From assembly GCA_965223305.1 (NCBI GenBank), contig CBDCWT010000088.1, forward strand, positions 124,001-188,000: 64,000 nucleotides of DNA. The letters are read 5' to 3'. The notes beneath the pieces were generated by a model. It saw only the letters and a list, made by a program, of their open reading frames with translations, was not told where the DNA came from and did not search any database. Shown piece by piece: positions 1-8,283 of the stretch. The DNA is from CBDCWT01 sp965223305. Lineage in GTDB: Bacteria > Planctomycetota > Planctomycetia > Pirellulales > Pirellulaceae. Each line of letters begins with the position of its first letter. The stretch's first letter is position 1. Position numbers and translations under genes: made by a program.

Positions 1-215
1 TGCTGCTCGCCGGAAGACAACGCGGCGAATATGGCCACCCGCTCCGCACAGATCGTCAATCCATACGATGCATTCTCGATGTTGCAGCCACTGAACACCT
101 TACCACTCGCAGTGCTCAGCGCTGCACCCACGGAGAAATTCGAATACGGGGCGTACGCGCGGACGGCTGCTGAGATTGCTGCCTCGATCAGCTCCTGTCG
201 TGATGCGGAAGGCAT
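1..215 (-). CDS. cdd: Cytidine deaminase, 3' end outside window
   Basis: Predicted to deaminate cytidine and deoxycytidine to uridine and deoxyuridine in pyrimidine salvage. The minus-strand frame starts at the ATG at 215 (MPSASRQELIEAAISAA) and runs off the window edge after about 71 codons. Visible family signatures are the N-terminal YAPYSNFSVGAAL segment, the substrate-binding CNIENASYGLTICAER block with the FSGCNIEN motif, and the zinc and catalytic Cys-Ala-Glu of TICAERVA. The PCxxC zinc ligands would lie beyond the window. It starts 8 bases after the stop of the pyrimidine-nucleoside phosphorylase frame, so the two probably form a nucleoside-salvage operon. The frame is intact as far as it can be seen. 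Confidence 0.85.
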   Translation of the reverse strand, partial: MPSASRQELIEAAISAAVRAYAPYSNFSVGAALSTASGKVFSGCNIENASYGLTICAERVAIFAALSSGEQ

Positions 216-223
216 AGAGACTC

Positions 224-1519
224 CTAACCTATACAGCGCTCTAATATCAAAGGTGACCGCTCTGGCGGCGAGTCGCCGAGTTGGACTGCGTCTTCGAGAT
301 AGTGTTCGATGCGTGGATGGTCTGGAGGATGAGCGAAAACTCTTATCAGGAGCTGGCCCGGCTGAACCAAATCCCCCAACCGCACACACATCTCGATGCC
401 CACCTGGTGATCGATCGCATCCCCGACCGTCTTGCGTCCACCGCCCATCTCGATGATCGCTCGACCAAGACGCTCGGTGTCCACAGCGACAACCCGTGCC
501 CGACCGGTCTGCGCAGATCGCCCGTTCCGGGGCGCGTGGTCGGGGCCTTGTCAGATCACCTCCTTGAGCAGCCACCATCCTCTCGAAACGCTCATGGGCC
601 TTCCCTGAGCCAAGCTGCTGCTGCAAACCGCTCGAGCGCCGCCTCCGGCGTGCCGACACGTCCGGTCGATAGCAATAACTGACTGGCAAGCTCCAAAGTC
701 AGATCGCGTAAGTCGCTCGGGCCGCCGCCCCGCAACGTATCTAGCGCCTCGTCAACTTCAACCGTATTGCCGATCATCCTGCCCAGCGGCTGGTTCATGT
801 CGGTCAGCAATGCGCTCGTGGGTACTCCCATTTGGTTGCCCGTCGCCACCAAAGACCGAGCGAGTTCGCGGCCTTGTGCCAGCGACTTCATGAAAGCACC
901 GTTGCCAACTTTGACGTCGAGCACCAAGGCATCTAGTCCCTCCGCCAGTTTCTTGCTCATGATGCTGGCGGTGATCAGAGGAATGGAACTGACAGTAGCT
1001 GTCACGTCGCGGAGCGCGTACAGTTTGCGGTCGGCCGGAGCGATCTCCGGCGTAGCCCCGGTGATCACGCAGCCGACTTCCCGGGTCGTTGCTCCAATCT
1101 GCTCGATCGACAAATCGGTACGGAAGCCCGGAATTGCTTCCAGCTTGTCCAACGTGCCGGCCCGTAGGTCCTAAGCCGCGCCCCGAAATCATGGGCACCC
1201 ATAGCTCGCAACATGCCAGCAGCGGGGCGAGTATCAACGAGACCTTGTCGCCAATCCCTCCGGTGGAGTGTTTGTCGACAACAGGATGCGGAGCCGATGG
1301 CCACTGAAGTTGTTGGCCTGAGTCGAGCATCGCGCGGGTGAGCGCGGCGGTCTCCTCGGCCGACATCCCGCGGCAGTAGACCGCCATCGCCCAGGCGGCC
1401 ACCTGATAGTCGGGTAGATCGCCATCGGTTGTGCCCCGCACCAGGAACTCAATCTCGGCGTCGCTGAGCGGTTGACCATCACGTTTCTTGGCGATCAAGG
1501 AGACGGCGGTATGGCCCAT
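224..1519 (-). pseudogene. Pyrimidine-nucleoside (thymidine) phosphorylase, frameshifted
   Basis: Phosphorolysis of thymidine or uridine to free base and (deoxy)ribose-1-phosphate. The protein is recognisable from end to end but lies in several frames. The N-terminal part from ATG 1519 (MGHTAVSLIAKKRDGQ) carries the KHSTGGIGDKVSL phosphate-binding signature. The middle part at 592-1152 carries LDKLEAIPGFRTDLS and DVKVGNGAFMKS. A short piece near 500-600 reads HERFERMVAAQGGDL. The C-terminal PYNP_C domain is at 224-500 (AIIEMGGGRKTVGDAIDHQVG). The first break, near 1165, is repaired by removing one base (GPTG then GTLDKLEA). Two further breaks lie near 600 and 500. Total length matches the usual about 430 residues. 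It is either a recent pseudogene or an intact gene with sequencing errors. Confidence 0.8.
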
Positions 1520-1576
1520 CAGAACCCTCACCACAGCCTTGCGTAACGGACAACGGATGGCCCCTACCGGCAGGGG

Positions 1577-3190
1577 CTACCGATGCCGGTTCCACCACAT
1601 CGCCAACGGCGACGCAGCCAAGGAAAAACTAGGCGCCGCGGCGAGCAGCAGTAAGATCACGGCCAGCAGCGGCTCCTCGACCAGCTGCGGCCAAATGGGC
1701 TTCTCTGAAAGGTGCGAGATGATCCCGACCAGGAATCCCAGAGCAGCGACAGTGACGAGCTGGGCTAGCAAACAGCGTTTTACACTGATCAAGCCGAGCC
1801 GTACAGCAGCGATGTACACGAATGCCACGGCCGCCAGGGCGATGATCGCCGCACACCACCAACTCGCCCACATCACGGGTCCTCCGACGCCTGATGGTAA
1901 GAGACTGACACAGAACGGTGTCCAAAACGGGAACACGAAAACGAGCAGCAGGATGGCCATCAGCAGCCAGCTGCGCAACAAGAAAAGCGAAGCCGCCACG
2001 CTGCTTTATGCTCCAGACGGCGAGCAGGCCGCCGGCCAGTGTGACGATGTAGGCCTGGACCAACTCCTCGGACCCGAACAGGGGACCTGCGTGCGACGGA
2101 ATCCGCTTGCCAAACACGGCCAGCAAGAGAGTGGCTAAGGTCATAGCGACAAACCACACCACGCATGCCAAAACGACGCTCTTGGCAAGGTTGATCAAGA
2201 GCCCATCTGCCAGGCGCGTGTCGTCCTGCGGCCGTGTCGCTTTGAAAACCGCCACGTCGAAACGCTGTCCGCAGCAGCCAAGATAGGCGCCCACCAAAAA
2301 GCTGCTCATCAACATCAGGCTCGAGCATCCGTAAATAACCTGCGCCGCCTGGCCTCCGTTGATCGGGGCCCAGCAACACGAGCATGGTGGTACCCACTCC
2401 GCCCACACCGGCAATCGCCGGCATGATCCAGCCCTTTTCCCACCATTCACGCCACAGTTCGGCTCTCAGCGGCGTCGCGTGAACGAACGCCCGTCACCCG
2501 CTCTCGCTCGAACCAAGCACGCAGCCAGTCCCACAAGGCCGCCGGCAACGGGCGCTCGCCGCGCCGCAAACGGTTCGCGGACTGCAGGCAGTAGGCGACG
2601 CCGAGGACCCCCGCAACCACCATGAATCCGGACTCGATAGTAGAAAGCCCCGGCCAAGAGTCAGGCGCATCGGCAGAGCCAGCCCTGTAGGCCATCCAGC
2701 TGATTTCAGCCATGACGAGTATCGTGGCGCCGAGGATCACCAGCCCACTACGCAGAGGATTCTTCTCCCTAATATTGGCAGCACCGGCATAGCACCAATA
2801 AAAATCACTGCTGCCACCAGGCTGATCGCCAAACGGGCCAGTCTGTGTGAAACACCATGTTGACAGCCGTGATCGTCAACCAGAAGGACACAGCACCAAC
2901 ACAATTCCGTTAAGCACCATCCAACAGGTGTAGTAGTGCGACGTCACCGGCAAGACATAGCGATGTTGTGGTCACCCGCGCCCATAAAGACGCAGTAGAC
3001 GAACACGGGCGTGGTGCAGGCTAGCAGAGGAAAAGTGAAGCCCTTGCAATTCGCCAGGGTGTATCCCCGTCGCGGCAAAACTGCTCAACAGCGCGGAGGC
3101 TAGGCCAATGACGGTTGCCGCGCAGAGCATCGTAGGAGGGACGGCCCGACGCCAGAATTCCCAAGTTAGTGCTATTGCCGATGATGCATG
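1577..3190 (-). pseudogene. Multi-pass membrane protein, probable ABC-2 permease, frameshifted
   Basis: A hydrophobic protein of roughly 500 residues spread over several minus-strand frames. Readable pieces run from LTWEFWRRAVPPTMLCAATV near 3160, through VILGATILVMAEISWMAYRA (near 2735), MPAIAGVGGVGTTMLVLLGP (near 2424) and a helix-rich stretch near 2340-2000, to a C-terminal stretch with four or more helices ending at 1577. Breaks fall near 2990-2750, 2470, 2350 and 1995. The one near 2470 is repaired by dropping one base, giving AELWREWWEKGWIMPAIAG. It lies downstream of a GntR regulator and an ABC ATPase, so the likely role is the membrane part of that exporter. No family signature was recognised beyond context and hydrophobicity. 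Confidence 0.5.
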
Positions 3191-3218
3191 GTGCTTTCCT
3201 CGTTTTCTTCCCCCGATC

Positions 3219-3397
3219 GTAGCCGAACTCGCCAGAGTGTAGCCGAACTCGCCAGAGTTTGGCGGACTGCGATTTCGTCCAAACTCTGGCGAGTTCGCTA
3301 CCGTTTTCTTCCCCTCACCCTAGCCCTCTCCTGCAAGGCGGGAGAGGGGACAAGGTGTGGAACCGCAATTCGTCCAAACTCTGGCGAGTTCGGCTAC
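3219..3397. repeat. GCCGAACTCGCCAGAG interspersed palindromic repeats
   Basis: Two direct copies of GTAGCCGAACTCGCCAGAG are followed by two inverted copies (CCAAACTCTGGCGAGTTCG). Between the inverted copies lies a segment of the CTCACCCTAGCCCTCTCC type, itself able to form a GC-rich hairpin. The same unit recurs near 4.9, 5.2, 19.8, 27.5 and 54.4 kb. It lies between the permease and ABC ATPase genes. Confidence 0.8.
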
Positions 3398-3433
3398 ACA
3401 AAGCACTAAGGCGTCCCCGCGCCCTGAGTTCCG

Positions 3434-4329
3434 TTATTGTTCGCCAGCCGCCGCTCGCGCGATGAACACCTCTTCTAGAGAAGCTTTTCCCTGGTCCACC
3501 ACGGCTGCACCCGCTCGCTCGGCGGCCGTTTTGCAGCTGATCACGCTGGCCGTCCGCAGACAAACGTCCACTCCCTTCCCTCTCCCCGCGTCGACAGCGC
3601 GCCCGGCAATTCCGGCGGCGTATTTAAGGTCTCGGCAAAACGAACCGTGATACGGTGGTGGTCACCCAACACGCTGTCCATCGAATCACAGAGCACCTTG
3701 CGGCCCTGATGTAGCATCGCTACCCAGTCCGCCACTCGCTCGACCTCCTCCAAGAGGTGCGAAGAGAAGACGACCGTCCTTCCCTCATCTGACACCGTCC
3801 GAATGATGGCACAGAGAATGTCTTTGCGTACGATCGGGTCTAGCCCCGATGACGGCTCGTCCAGCACCAGCAGCTCTGGGCGATGAGCCAACGCAACCAA
3901 CAGCCCCGCGCGGGCTCGCTGGCCGCGCGACAGTTTGCGGATCCGCTGCTGGGGAGCCAGCTCGAACATTTCCCGCAGCTGCTCCGCGTATTTCATGTCC
4001 CAGTTGGGATAAAATGCCTGACTGTAACTCATCAGCTCGGCAACCCGCATCCAGTCGGGCATGTCGCGTTCCTCGGAAAGGTAGCCGATTCGAACCAGCA
4101 CCCCTGCCGGATCCTGCACCGGGTCCAAGCCAAAAACCGAAAACCGTTCCGGTCTGTGACTTCAGCAATCCCAGCAGGTGCTTGATCAGCGTGGTCTTTT
4201 CCGGCGCCGTTCTCTCCAACTAACCCGAATACACTGCCTCGCGGGTCCTGTAGCGACACTCCGCGGAGGCGCTTCAACCCCGCCGAACTGCCTGGACAAG
4301 TCGCTAACCTCGATCACCGAGTCTGTCAT
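3434..4329 (-). pseudogene. ABC transporter ATP-binding protein, frameshifted
   Basis: ATPase subunit of an ABC exporter of the type controlled by GntR/YtrA repressors. The start is ATG 4329 (MTDSVIEVSDLSRQFGGVEA), preceded by AAGGAGG. Walker A reads GLVGENGAGK then TTLIKHLLGLLKS once one A is removed from the run at 4197-4200. The signature region is KLSRGQRARAGLL, Walker B is LLVLDEPSSGLDP, and the H-loop is VVFSSHLLEE, all in the piece at 3541-4128. The C-terminus continues in a third frame as KASLEEVFIARAAAGEQ, with its stop at 3434-3436. Breaks lie near 4275 (extra C), 4197 (extra A), 4150-4128 and 3545. It starts 33 bases after the gntR stop. Repaired length is close to the usual 300 residues. 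Confidence 0.8.
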
Positions 4330-4362
4330 GTCAGCTCCTCCTTCGCCGCTACCGGCGCGGTG

Positions 4363-4740
4363 TTAACCCAGTTTCCGATCGCGTTCTCGTACCAACTTGA
4401 TGAGCGCCTCTAGATCGACGTCCAAGTGCCTCGCCTCGGCCAACAGCTGGTCAACCCGATCCTGCAAGATGCGGTTCTGTTCGCGCCGGGCCAGCGGCGA
4501 GGCTCCGTTGGCAACGAATACACCGGCCCCTCTTCGCGACACCACAACGCCTTCTCCCTCGAGCTCACGGTAGGCGCGGGCAACCGTGTTCGGATTGACC
4601 AGCAGCTGCTCGGCGAGCTTGCGGACCGGCGGCAAACGTTCGCCCACCTCGAGCCTGCCCGCTGCCACCAAGTACTTAATCTGATTGACGACCTGGCAAT
4701 AGATCGGCACACCATCGGCCGCAGATACCCGGATCTGCAC
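4363..4740 (-). CDS. GntR-family (YtrA-like) transcriptional regulator
   Basis: A 125-residue repressor. The N-terminal winged helix-turn-helix covers about residues 8-75: IYCQVVNQIKYLVAAGRLEV, then LPPVRKLAEQLLVNPNTVAR, then the wing RRGAGVFVANG. A short C-terminal helical tail follows, so there is no large effector domain, as is typical of the YtrA subfamily that controls ABC-transporter operons. It is the first gene of a minus-strand operon with the ABC ATPase (33 bases downstream) and the permease. A perfect inverted repeat overlaps its promoter at 4830-4859 and suggests autorepression. Unlike its neighbours it is in one intact frame. Confidence 0.87.
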   Translation of the reverse strand: MQIRVSAADGVPIYCQVVNQIKYLVAAGRLEVGERLPPVRKLAEQLLVNPNTVARAYRELEGEGVVVSRRGAGVFVANGASPLARREQNRILQDRVDQLLAEARHLDVDLEALIKLVRERDRKLG

Positions 4741-4829
4741 GGTTCTTTCTCCTCACTGCGCGGTAGGCCCACAGCTGAACAGCTCGTTGGCCGCTCCCAG
4801 CCACCTCCCAAGTTTCTTGTTGTGTTCAT

Positions 4830-4859
4830 ATTGTATTAATACATTAATACAATTGTCAA
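4830..4859 (-). promoter_or_regulatory. Promoter with overlapping palindromic operator of the gntR operon
   Basis: On the minus strand TTGACA (4859-4854) and TACAAT (4835-4830) are separated by 18 bases, a near-consensus sigma-70 promoter pointing into gntR. A perfect inverted repeat with 10-base arms (TTGTATTAAT and its complement, 2-base spacer) occupies 4831-4852, covering the spacer and most of the -10 element. A repressor dimer bound there would block RNA polymerase. Assigning it to the adjacent GntR protein is inference. Confidence 0.75.
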
Positions 4860-4870
4860 GGACCTTTCTT

Positions 4871-5206
4871 GTAGCCGAATTCGGCAGAGTTTGAATCCGC
4901 CAAACTCTGGCGAGTTCGGCTACGACTCTGGTGAGTTCGGCTACGCTGCAAATCAGCCGCTGGGCGTTAGCCCACGGTTCCTCAGCGAAACCGGCGCGCA
5001 GCGTCCGGCGAGGCTCCCCCTCACCGGCCCTTCGGGCCGACTCTCCCCGAGGGGAGAGTGAAGAAAGATGAAGTCTCGCTTCATGATTGAAACAAACTGC
5101 GGACTTCGGCTTCACCCTCCCGCTCGCGGGAGGGTCGGACGCGTAGCGTCCGGGGAGGGATGCCCGGGAGTAATCGCCCCCGCCAAACTCTGGCGAGTTC
5201 GGCTAC
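4871..5206. repeat. Mixed dispersed repeats (GCCGAAC palindromes and CTCCCGCTCGCGGGAGGG hairpins)
   Basis: This gene-free stretch between gntR and alkA starts with inverted copies of the GTAGCCGAA(C/T)TCGCCAGAG unit (4871-4944). It continues with GC-rich hairpins (GGCCCTTCGGGCC; CTCTCCCCGAGGGGAGAG; CCCTCCCGCTCGCGGGAGGG) near 5030-5160 and ends with another CTCTGGCGAGTTCGGCTAC copy. The middle block recurs at 33.06-33.26 kb with its two halves in exchanged order. Nothing else is seen up to 5395. Confidence 0.7.
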
Positions 5207-5395
5207 GATCGGATAGCAGCGAATCGTCAGGGAAAAGTCCTTAACGGTGTAGCCCACTCTGTCAGCAGTCCTTCTTGGGTCGACATGCGCGCGGTACGAT
5301 CGAATGGTTCAAACCGTGGCTGATGCGCGGTACGGTCACAAAAACAGATGTTCTACGGCTCCCAAAAAACTTGTCCAGCGAGCTGGGTATTCTCC

Positions 5396-6012
5396 ATGCC
5401 AACGCGACAAGAGCTCCTTACTGCGGCAACCACTCATGTGGCGTCCGGGTGATCCGGTGCTGAGAAAAGTGATCCGCCGGGTGGGCCCGTGTGAGCTGCG
5501 GAGGCGGAGAAACCACTTTGCCATGCTGGTGTACTCGATTGTCTCCCAGCAGATCTCCACCGCCGCCGCACGGACGATTCGAGGGCGTCTGTTGGAACTG
5601 CTTGCACCAGGACCGGTAAACGCTGAGAGTCTAGCCAAGCTACGGCCGGGCGCAACTACGAAGAGCCGGCTTGTCGCGGCAAAAGGCAGCCTACCTACTC
5701 GATCTGGCAAGAAGGACCCGTTCCGGGGAGTTGCGCTTCGACCGGCTCTCGCGGATGAGCGACGAGCGGGTCATCGAAGAACTGACTCAGGTGAAAGGTG
5801 TCGGTCGTTGGACAGCCGAAATGCTGCTTATCTTTTCGCTGGGTAGGCTCGACATTCTGCCATGTGACGACCTGGGTGTGCGTAAGGCGATTCAACAGTT
5901 GTACGATCTGGCAGACCTGCCGGATCGCAATCAGTGTGAGGCAATCGGTCAGCCGTGGCGGCCGTATGCGAGCGTGGCCAGCTGGTACTGTTGGCGGAGC
6001 CTCGAGCTGTAG
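5396..6012 (+). pseudogene. AlkA-type DNA-3-methyladenine glycosylase, frameshifted
   Basis: A base-excision repair glycosylase of the HhH-GPD superfamily that removes alkylated purines. The start is ATG 5396 (MPTRQELLTAATTHVASG). Removing one G from each of two G runs, near 5450 and at 5648-5650, joins the reading to GDPVLRKVIRRVGPCELR, then FAMLVYSIVSQQIS, then AQLRRAGLSRQKAAYLLDLA, and on to the stop at 6012. The helix-hairpin-helix is VKGVGRWTAEM, followed by the catalytic-Asp region LDILPCDDLGVRKA. The end PWRPYASVASWYCWRSLEL is characteristic. Repaired length is about 204 residues, normal for the family. Single-base insertions in homopolymers make sequencing error a strong alternative to decay. 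Confidence 0.82.
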
Positions 6013-6045
6013 CGTAAGTTCTGATGTTGCGGCCTTTCAGCTCAA

Positions 6046-6124
6046 TCGGAAGCGCGAAGCGTCAGCGAGGGGGAGTCGGTGTACCAACGCAAGTCATTCC
6101 CTCGCTTACGCTTCGGGTTCCGAA
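6046..6124. repeat. GAAGCGTCAGCGAGGG hairpin repeat
   Basis: An imperfect inverted repeat: arms GAAGCGTCAGCGAGGG and CCCTCGCTTACGCTTCGGG around a loop containing GTGTACCAACGCAAG. The same unit occurs at 25.48, 25.58 and 56.38 kb. When translated by chance it gives peptides such as KRQRG and SLTLRV. Confidence 0.75.
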
Positions 6125-6199
6125 ATACCCGGCGAAGTCGCCTGCTTTCACCTTCCATATGACGAAAAGCGCAACATCAAAAGGCATGAGCGACGGCGT

Positions 6200-6856
6200 T
6201 CACTCTAGCTCGTGCACGCTGATGAAGCCGTCGCCATCCGTGTCGAGTTTCATGAATTGGTTCGTCGAACCGACAAACTCACGCACGCTGACCTCCAGAT
6301 CCGCGTTGGCATCCATCCCACGAAACCAACTGGGGCGCCTCGCCTGCAGCACGGCGAACGGTGGAGGAACCGTGAACAGCAGATCATCTGTTTGTGGATT
6401 GCCGCGCACAAACCCGACCACCATGCTGCCGGGAAGCTCGTGCGACTGCAGACGACCGTCCTGATTGCGATCCAGCTGCTCGAGTCGGCTAGGAACGCGT
6501 CGAATCTCGCGGGCGTTCAGGCGACCGTCTCCATCGACATCGAGTGCGGCGAAAGCGGCGTCCCGCCGATCTGCGGCGCGGGCGCGGACCTGTCCGCGAT
6601 ACGCTGCCTGACGCAACTCCGAGAACGCAGCCAGCTCCTTCGCATACAGTTGCCCGTCGCCATCCAAGTCGATCACCTCAAACGGGGCAGGAATTCCGAA
6701 CGGGCCCGTGGGGAATTCTTCCTCGCTGAGATAGCCGTTGCCATCGGAGTCGAACCTGCTCACTTGCGCCTCGCTGGCCTGCCGGGCGTTACTCAAAGCT
6801 GGGTCTTCGTTCACAAAAAAACTCAACCTCGACATCTTGAAACTCGATCGAGACAC
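6200..6856 (-). CDS. EF-hand protein, C-terminal part split off by a frameshift
   Basis: Continuation of the EF-hand lipoprotein encoded upstream (6789-8186). The two frames are fused if one T is removed from the run of seven at 6815-6821 (minus strand), giving VEVEFFVNEDPALSNARQAS. This part has six calcium-binding loops: DSDGNGYLSEEEF, DLDGDGQLYAKEL, DVDGDGRLNAREI, DRNQDGRLQSHEL, DANADLEVSVREF and DTDGDGFISVHEL. All are DxDxDG-type with Glu at position 12. The nominal ATG at 6856 is unlikely to be a real start, because the preceding residues in this frame are out of register with the domain. The role is probably extracytoplasmic calcium-dependent binding; the ligand is unknown. Confidence 0.7.
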   Translation of the reverse strand: MSRSSFKMSRLSFFVNEDPALSNARQASEAQVSRFDSDGNGYLSEEEFPTGPFGIPAPFEVIDLDGDGQLYAKELAAFSELRQAAYRGQVRARAADRRDAAFAALDVDGDGRLNAREIRRVPSRLEQLDRNQDGRLQSHELPGSMVVGFVRGNPQTDDLLFTVPPPFAVLQARRPSWFRGMDANADLEVSVREFVGSTNQFMKLDTDGDGFISVHELE

Positions 6857-8186
6857 GTTGAGGATAACTGTGTGTTGACTGCACCTTCGACTCGATCTCT
6901 GGGGACACTTCGGTCAACTCGATCGCCAGGCCGTTCGACTCGCCAGTTTCGGACGATTCGTCCGAAGCACTAGTACCGAACGAGACGTCGAGCAGCAGGT
7001 GGAAAGGTACATCCTGCAGCCGGCGCACCTCGGCAACGCTGAGGGACTCGTCGCGGTCGGCGTCCAATCTCTGAAATAGCTCAGGCACAGCCGGCCAGTC
7101 ATCCGGGCCAACCACGTCGCCATACGCGTAAAGTTCCGACAGCACGTATTCGACCGACTGCCAATTGGTGCTGGCTGATACCTGAACGGCGGTGTCAGGT
7201 TCGTTCTTCCGGCGCCGGTTGGACATCCGCCGGGGCATCTGCTGGGTCTGGTCGATTTGAATCTCCGAGGGCAACAAGAGCTGGTCGTCGTTCGCATCGT
7301 ACTTCAGCAACCTCGCGGGCGCCTCGGCGCGTTCCGCCTTGGTAATCGCACCGTCTCGATCGACGTCCAACAACCTCCTGATCGGTGACTTGATCCGGTT
7401 GTCAGAACGGAACTCGTTGGAACTGCGCAACGAGAACGCACGGGCCCGTCCCACATTCCTGGTCAGGAAACGGGGCAGCTCGCCGCGGTCGACAACCCCG
7501 TCTCGATTGGTATCGTACATGCGCACGAGCTGAGCCCGATCCTCATCGCTATCGACCTCTAGGTTTCCAAACTGGCCATACTGAAACCGTTCGCTATTGG
7601 CGATTTCCGCCCAGGTCGGTGTCCCATCTTGATCTTCGTCGGCGGTCGCCAGCGCTTGGTCGACAAGCCGCTGCATGATCACCTCATAGGACTCGCCGTT
7701 GATCTGGAGACGGACGTCGATCACCAGCGGCCCGCTGGTTGCCAACAAGAGAAAACGCTCCCGAGCCAGCTCCGGCGACGCCGACCCCTCGTCACTCGCA
7801 GCCACTTCAACTTCCTCTTGATCCGCAGTGGACGGTGAACCGGAAGACTGTGCGTCAGCGGGCTGCTGATCCTGAGCTGGCTCAGTCGCCGAGTCATCGT
7901 CCGTGTCGGCGGCCGCCAAGGCCGTCGGCTCCTCGCCCGAGTCCGCCGGGGAAGCTTCGCCGTCCGCCACTTCCGGCTGCTCGCCAACATTTGCCGGCGG
8001 CTCGGAAATCGACGTCTCCGCTGCGGCTTCAGGATCTTCCTGCGAAGTTGTTCGCAGCTCCTGCGTCTCGACAGAGGTACGGCGTTGGCAGCCGCAGTGG
8101 GCAAGAACGGACACCGCCAGCAGGCAGGCGATCATACTCGCTGGCCACATGGCATCACTGAGCCTACTCATCGTGTTGCTCTCCAA
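6789..8186 (-). CDS. EF-hand lipoprotein, N-terminal part
   Basis: Begins MESNTMSRLSDAMWPASMIA with a hydrophobic signal and a lipobox (LAHCGC), so it is probably a lipoprotein. A long acidic, low-complexity linker (about residues 35-140) follows, then five EF-hand loops, for example DEDQDGTPTWAEI, DTNRDGVVDRGEL and DADRDESLSVAEV. The frame ends soon after the T7 run at 6815-6821, beyond which the protein clearly continues in another frame with six more EF-hands. The full protein would have about 650 residues. It lies 97 bases downstream of the DUF1549/DUF1553 gene on the same strand, so they are probably co-transcribed. Paired cytochrome-like DUF1549 proteins and EF-hand or planctomycete-specific partners are common in this phylum. 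Confidence 0.78.
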   Translation of the reverse strand: MESNTMSRLSDAMWPASMIACLLAVSVLAHCGCQRRTSVETQELRTTSQEDPEAAAETSISEPPANVGEQPEVADGEASPADSGEEPTALAAADTDDDSATEPAQDQQPADAQSSGSPSTADQEEVEVAASDEGSASPELARERFLLLATSGPLVIDVRLQINGESYEVIMQRLVDQALATADEDQDGTPTWAEIANSERFQYGQFGNLEVDSDEDRAQLVRMYDTNRDGVVDRGELPRFLTRNVGRARAFSLRSSNEFRSDNRIKSPIRRLLDVDRDGAITKAERAEAPARLLKYDANDDQLLLPSEIQIDQTQQMPRRMSNRRRKNEPDTAVQVSASTNWQSVEYVLSELYAYGDVVGPDDWPAVPELFQRLDADRDESLSVAEVRRLQDVPFHLLLDVSFGTSASDESSETGESNGLAIELTEVSPEIESKVQSTHSYPQRVSIEFQDVEVEFFCERRPSFE

Positions 8187-8283
8187 TCACTACCGCAGCC
8201 GTTCATCGCTGGCGCGACGGGGCAAGCTCGATAGTTGTCAAGTCGGTCAACAACGGGCCCAAGCAAATCGGTACCGATCAGAA

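Noticed and set aside
31..456. Plus-strand open frame of 141 codons at the window start
   Set aside because: The opposite strand encodes clear cytidine deaminase and phosphorylase domains over the same bases; this is a shadow frame.
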